DNA of 64,000 nt from Gordionus sp. m RMFG-2023 (lineage: Eukaryota > Nematomorpha > Gordioida > Chordodea > Parachordodidae): positions 19,701,120 to 19,765,119 of the forward strand of contig NC_088778.1 in the NCBI RefSeq assembly GCF_954871325.1, given 5' to 3'. A program made the position numbers and the translations under genes. Of the stretch, positions 58,660-64,000 are shown piece after piece. The stretch's first letter is position 1. The number at the start of each line of letters is the position of its first letter. Under the pieces are notes generated by a model, which worked only from the letters and a program-made list of their open reading frames with translations, had not been told where the DNA came from and did no database searches.

Positions 58660-60690
58660 TATCCAGGGAAATCTGCTGACGAAGGTAAAATTCTTCATTG
58701 GGTCTTGAAATCTGTCTCATTTTTTTCCTATGTTTGTTTTTTTTAGAATTTCAGCCTTTTCAATGGCAGAAAAAGAGAGGTTGGACTTTACTGCAAAATC
58801 GACACAGGTATAGTCCCAAGCGAGCGGAAGACCATTAGTTAAGGGGATGAGAGATATCCCATCGGGGCGTATGGCATTTTCGTTTGAAATACCCACTGGT
58901 TCGAGGGTGGATGGAATATTAACTTTTTTGAGGGTCGCTAGATTGTTGATAGATTTATGACGCGATTGTCATCCATGGGAGAACTTCCAGTGCAAGGGAT
59001 GGTAAGCTGATTCAATGTGATGGCCACAGTCTAGGAGGGAACTACAGCATTACAACCAAGGCGAAGGGCTATGGAGATGCGTAGCTGTTCACCAGTCAAG
59101 AGGAGGTCAAGATTGGAACCGGGGTTGGCTTCCAACCATTCGTAACCTGAATTTGCATATAATACTAAATTATTAAGATTGTCTTCAAAGGGCCTGTTGA
59201 AATTAAGTATTCAACGTAACGGGCGCTCAGAGAAACATCCCAGTCTTTTTGAATGCTGGAGGCAGGTCGACAAAGACTGGATGCGCAATTGCTGTCTCAG
59301 AAGGTGAAGGTCGAGAAAGGTCAGTATCTGAAGTAGTGGATCCATTTCGATAATAGATTGAGCAGCCAGGCGAGAAGAGATAAAGGTTGAGAGGGATAGT
59401 TGTATCGTGGATCGGATACCAATACCACCGGACTTGCTAGGAAAGGTGGCCTGAGCCAAGATGAATTGGTAGGCTTAATATATTTTCAAGAAAGCCCTTG
59501 ATTTGGGTTCCATGGGAAATGAGCAAGTCGCTGCATTTGAAGATCGGAGAGGATCTGAGGGGGTAAAGGAATTTAGGTATATTGAAATAATTTTTTATTA
59601 AAATAATATTGATGGGCGATGAGGTAATTAAATAATGTGTTTAATTCGGATAAATTGCTAAGGGATTTGTTTAAAAAAGTTTTGATTGCCTTTTTACCCA
59701 CTATAGGTGATCCAAGATGTGTTATCTCATCTCTGCCTGGTATATCATGTCTGAAGAAATGGATGTAGAATTTAGGAAGCAAATCTCACATTTGAGGAGA
59801 TTGAGTGATAGTCCTGTAATATGTGAGAGATTCTCTATGATGAGGGGGGTAGACATGATTGTGGAAAGGTTGCCCGAGACAATGCCACCATATAGATACC
59901 AGGAATTTAAGGTAAGGAAGGATTTAGATTGAATTTCCTGGATTATTCTGTGGATCCCGATGCAAAAAAGGGCTATGCCTCAAGGGTCTCCCTGTTGAAT
60001 TCCCTCTTGAGATTTGATTATGTTGTATTCTATTTTAGAAAAGTGGGGCTTGAATAACTGTGGAGGATGTAAGAAGAGTATTCGGGATATTTATTGCAGA
60101 ACAGGGGAACAAAGTGTTGACGTTTTATTGTGTTAAAGGCATTGTTGAAATCATGTTTTAGTACCACATCATTGTGGATACTGTTAGCTATAGTTATACG
60201 AGCAAGGTGGGCTGAAATTTCACCGCCTCTAGCGGTGAGAGAAATGAGGAATGAGATTCCTTGATTCGTGAAGCAATGATCTTGGAGACGGTTCTTCGGA
60301 AGAAAGACCCAACAGCGATTGGGCGAATATCTCCATCCTTTTTTTGAGGGCTATTAGGCGAGCGCCAAAGAGAATAGGAATGATAAGTGATGGAAGGGGC
60401 CCGTTGAGAATTATATTTAATATGGTAAGGTTCTGTAAAAGGACTTTACATGGAATGTTGGGTTTTAAAATGTCTTGGATAAAGATAGCACGAATGTCAT
60501 CAAGGCCTCCAGAAGAGTCTTTTTTAAAAAATCTAACTGCTTCGTCGAGGTTGATATAAGGAGCTAAATAATTGTTTTGGCTTGAGTAAACAAATTCTGA
60601 ATCACATGTAGGGTTTTTAGAAACAAAGCTTCTAGAGTGGAGTCGTTGTTAGGAGCTAGAGAGTCTTCGGAAGTCATAGCGCGAAGAGCT
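58660..60690 (-). mobile_element. LINE copy C, same family as A and B (broken)
   Basis: Minus strand. The C-terminal block near 58800-58885 reads NAIRPDGISLIPLTNGLPLA then WDYT, keeping the PDG...WD residues of the endonuclease-like core. 59211-59459 has MAQATFPSKSGGIGIRSTIQ, typical of the segment after the RT thumb. The place of the catalytic box near 59880-59905 reads NSWYLYGGIV, where copies A and B have WYIDDGIL: both catalytic Asp residues are replaced (Tyr and Gly), so this RT is inactive. Many frame breaks. Confidence 0.75.
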
Positions 60691-60880
60691 GAGTTTATTT
60701 TTTTTAAAAATATTTATAAGGGTGTGGATTAGTTTATAAAATAATAATATACCCATTGATAAAAAACAATAACCAAACTATTTTTACTACATTAGATCGT
60801 GCTCAAGAGAATTAAATTCAATAACCTTCGAAACTTTATTGAAAATTAAATAAGTTATTTTTAATAAATATAGATAAAAT

Positions 60881-61897
60881 CGGTAGTTTTGTGAGCCATA
60901 ATTACCATTGGTTATCTTTTATTTATTTATCTGTCATATGATTGGTTAAGTTTTATTATTTATTTTTTTTAAATTTTGTTGAATGATATTTTTATTATCG
61001 AAAACCATTGGCTGTTAATTTTTACCCAATGGTTGTTAATTTTTACACATATTTTTTTTAAAATGAATTATTTAAATTTTAATATTTAAAAAAATAAATT
61101 TTTTAAATATTAATTATTTTTTTGATAGTGGAAATAAATGTTTAAAATATTTATTTGAAAATAATATTTTTTTTCCTGGATCAGGTTGATAGAAGCATAA
61201 ATACTCAGTCCATAGAGCGTCTTTGGGGCGACCTCAAAACAAAATATGTTAAATCTGGGAGGTCCCAAGGAAGAGTTTTTCATTCCAATAACAACTCCCA
61301 AGAACTCGCAGAAGAGTTTTTAAATCCTGCTTTTAAAAGTAGTGAACTACCGCTATTGCTACTCATCAAAAAAGTAGCTCGCTTTTAAAAGTAACTTTGG
61401 CTACTTTTTATAAAAAAAATTAGAAATAAATTCGATTTATTTTTTGCTTATAATGTAATTGCGTAATTTATAGTATATAAAATTCACAAATATAGTTAGT
61501 TTTGATTATAAATAAATTTATGTAAAAAGACTATAATTTATGTAATAAAAATATCTATTTATGGTAATATTCATTTTTAATTTATTTTCTTTCATTTTAA
61601 TAAAAAAATTATTTCTTTACTATCATCCCCAGATCTGAAAGTATAAGTTTCGCCTTATTAAATAATTCTCAACACTAGCACTTGAAGACATGGCAGTATT
61701 TAATTTTATATACATATTTTAGTGTCTGGCTACAAAAAATTGTTGTACCAGGGGATAGAGTTTTAATCATCATGGTAAATTGTGGATTATCAAAAAGTGA
61801 CATTGGCTGAACTGTATCAATTAGGATATATAAATAAAATTCAACCAATCATAAAACAGAAACTAATGGTTATTATGGCTCACCCATAATCTTACCG
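60881..61897 (+). mobile_element. Possible Merlin/ISXO2-like DNA transposon remnant
   Basis: The left end 'cggtagttttgtgagccata' followed by 'attaccattggtt' is mirrored by the right end, complemented 'cggtaagattatgggtgagc' followed by 'cataataaccattagttt', giving imperfect repeats of about 40 bases. Inside, a frame at 61155-61388 has DQVDRSINTQSIERLWGDLK then TKYVKSGRSQGR, like the 'hTn.IE..W..lK...' end of ISXO2/Merlin-type DDE transposases. Other DDE families also carry ERLW blocks, so the assignment is tentative. A short hAT dimerisation-like stretch (SSSASVE, minus strand near 61680) suggests a further insertion. Confidence 0.45.
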
Positions 61898-62756
61898 AAA
61901 AAATGCTTATTTTTAAAATAGTTTTATATTTAAAAAAAATATAATATTGTCAAAAAATGATTATCCAATGATGAATATGAAAAATTGTGCCTCATTTGGA
62001 TAGCGAGTTTCAAACCTATTTCAAAAATTTTATTTCTAATTTATATGATACTTGTTCTCCATTTTTAATTTCCACAAGCTGGAAACCGAATTTAGGTAGT
62101 GTTTGAGGATAGTGAATTTGTGAATAATATCAATAAAGTACTAGAATTTTTATTATATACCAAATTGATGAAAATATTAGAGTTTTTTGAATTTACCTTT
62201 GATAATCATAAGTGTAGAGTGGAGATTTTTATCTTTAAAGATTTGTTGGAAACAGTTGAATCATACTCAATTCTAATCTATCATCGATTTTTATGGAATT
62301 TTTTTTAAAATCTAACAATAGCTTTTATAATTCGCTTTAAAAGAAGTTTCCCTATTAGTAAATTGAGGCTTAATCATTTTAAATTTAGAAAATAATTATA
62401 CAAGGACAATGAATGCAATATATAAATTATTTTAAAAAGTATCTTGAAAAATTACATCTTTACATTTCAAAAAATGCAAGTAATTTTTTTGTTAGTTTCT
62501 TTAACAACAGTAACTGAGGCTAATGCAATACATTTGCAGTAAAATTTCGCGATATACCATTAGCCACTATAATTTGATTCGTTGAATATTCGATTCGAGA
62601 GATAAATTGTTTAAAATACTTAAAATGAAAGGTAAATTTTTAAAAAAATGTTGAATAATGCAAAATGCTATTATTGACGAATAATTTTTTCATGCCATAA
62701 AACGAATACATGATACGGTTAAAATATTTATTTATTTTTTTTACATTAAGAAATTA
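61898..62756. other. Intergenic; no supported gene
   Basis: A 69-residue frame at 62099-62308 begins MFEDSEFVNNINKVLEFLLY and might be an exon, but I find no splice support or family match. The remainder is AT-rich. Confidence 0.3.
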
Positions 62757-62896
62757 ATGTAGATGATAAAAAGACTTGTGATTTATTAGATGACAATTCT
62801 AATTTAACGACAATTTGTTCTCAGCCAAATGAATCTTTAGATATTTACGCATCAAATGACAATGTTATATTGCATCATAATTTATCAGGTTTTTAG
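62757..62896 (+). CDS. Exon of an unknown protein, paralogue of 42027-42147
   Basis: Preceded by an acceptor TTAAG, the open stretch reads INVDDKKTCDLLDDNSNLTT then ICSQPNESLDIYASNDNVIL and HHNLSGF, stopping at TAG. From the QPN onward it aligns with the second exon at 42 kb: IYASNDNVILH is identical, with three synonymous codon differences and none that change a residue. The upstream Asp/Asn-rich part does not match the 42 kb first exon. Function unknown; the exon is probably the last of a gene whose other exons I could not find. Confidence 0.45.
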
Positions 62897-63310
62897 ATTA
62901 CTTATTGACTTCTATTTAATCGCTCAAACTGAAATGCTCAGAAGAAAATTATTATTAGCCCATTAAGTATCAATTTTAAAAATAAGTTGCATTTTATATG
63001 CTATGTAACTTATAGTATTATATCTCAAAAAGTTTATATAATTTTTCCAATTTTTTTTAAAAATAACACGATTTTTTCGGCCTGTCCCCTTTAGTTTCTT
63101 TTAAATTTTATGTTAATAGTACCCATAATAACTAAGAAAAATTTTAGATTTCAAAACTCCAGGGCCTGAAATATGGGCACTCAAAATGCAATATTTTATT
63201 AATTTCAATGCTAATATCTTTGGATTGTTGAGTAGTATATTTATTCAAATATATTCCAGTAACTTAATAGTATTATATATATATTTATTTAATTAATGAA
63301 AAAAATATTA
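62897..63310. other. AT-rich intergenic sequence
   Basis: Nothing recognised. Confidence 0.3.
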
Positions 63311-64000
63311 GGGACAGATCCCGGAAATGAGCATAAAATGAAATCGATACTTTCTTCCAGACGGTTCTGGTTCGATTTAAGGTAAAAAAAAGGTCGGTTC
63401 GGATTCGATTCAGGAAAATATTTTTGAACCCCGGATTCAGCTCGGGTTTAAGAATTTTTGAATTGATAAAAAAAAATTCTCTATTTAAATCTTAATTAAA
63501 AAACTAGACATAAATTTGGTATAAAAAATAAATTTTTTAATTTATTTATAAGTAAAATATAGTTAAAAATACAATGCATAGTCATGTATTTATATTAAAA
63601 ATTTATTTAGACGTAATTAGCATAATACCTTCCAAGAGTCACTCTTTTCGATCTATGTGATGAAAGAACGAATTTCGAATGTGAAAAAGATCTTTCAACG
63701 CTAACCTAAATATATTTATGTGAAAATATGATAAATTAACTTGGGTTCAGGAACAGCAAATAAGATTTTGGATTAAATCAGGGTGCTTTAGCTTAGACTC
63801 CCTAAAATGCAAAATATTTTCCTTCTTATCTAGTCTTTTAAAATCGCTAATATCAATTTTAGATTATCTTCTTGTTCAAATCATCGGAACTAATATCATC
63901 AGATAAAATCGACATTGGTATGCTTTTAATCCAACTCCATAAATTGATAAGATGCTTTTTCGCACAAATCTTATCATCATCATCATTAGTAATACCTGTA
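63311..64000 (-). mobile_element. hAT element running off the window edge
   Basis: A terminus 'cagatcccggaaatgagc' near 63304-63321 is followed by 'ggttcggattcgattcagg' and 'gaaccccggattcagctcgg' subterminal motifs. 63640-63710, complemented, encodes VSVERSFSHSKF, the start of the hAT dimerisation domain. The remaining transposase should lie beyond position 64000. Confidence 0.6.

Overview
This is a strongly AT-rich animal (metazoan) contig, mostly transposable elements with a few small host exons between them. The animal assignment rests on one clear host gene: a PWWP plus integrase-binding-domain protein of the HDGF/LEDGF family at 36636-39302 on the plus strand, with about twelve exons and mostly 21-55 base introns. 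Tiny AT-rich introns and a dense transposon load would fit several fast-evolving or parasitic animal lineages (for example orthonectids, dicyemids or myxozoans), but nothing here decides which. No rRNA, canonical tRNA gene, CRISPR array or bacterial-type operon was seen.

Layout. 0.5-1 kb: the last two exons of a small low-complexity protein whose tail resembles MPLKIP/TTDN1. 2-3.7 kb: a decayed hAT element. 3.9-11.7 kb: a nested stack, in which an old repeat-ended element was hit by a 5.5 kb hAT, itself hit by a tRNA-derived SINE, a hAT-type MITE and a second hAT of the TTF/Tip100 kind; every one of these later insertions still shows its target-site duplication. 12-16.1 kb: a LINE with a reverse transcriptase and a C-terminal PDG-type endonuclease-like region, carrying a 1.4 kb tandem duplication. 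17.3-22.6 kb: two opposed copies of one hAT family, one split by a second copy of the same LINE family. 22.6-26.8 kb: a hAT and several MITEs. 26.8-30.8 kb: a complete-looking Tigger/pogo element (dead transposase) between two opposite-strand pieces of a MULE transposase. 31.1-33.9 kb: a PIF/Harbinger element with a nearly whole MADF/Myb-like accessory gene. 36.6-39.3 kb: the LEDGF-like gene. 39.6-41.3 kb: a piggyBac copy with TTAA ends. 41.9-42.1 kb: exons of an unknown protein with a paralogous exon at 62.8 kb. 43.8-52.7 kb: a large IS630-Tc1-mariner element with about 1.5 kb satellite-like inverted arms, an unusual transposase (30 residues between the second and third catalytic positions) and a 3.2 kb internal tandem duplication holding the transposase twice. 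53-64 kb: more hAT elements, a third LINE and a Merlin/ISXO2-like element.

How it fits together. hAT is the dominant superfamily, with at least eight families told apart by their ends; Tc1/mariner, pogo, piggyBac, Harbinger, MULE and probably Merlin are also present. Most transposase genes are broken, whereas several MITE copies have exact duplications and look young. The two large tandem duplications are nearly identical between copies, so they are either very recent or assembly artefacts. The most noteworthy items are the LEDGF-like gene, the satellite-armed mariner, and the conserved unknown exon pair.
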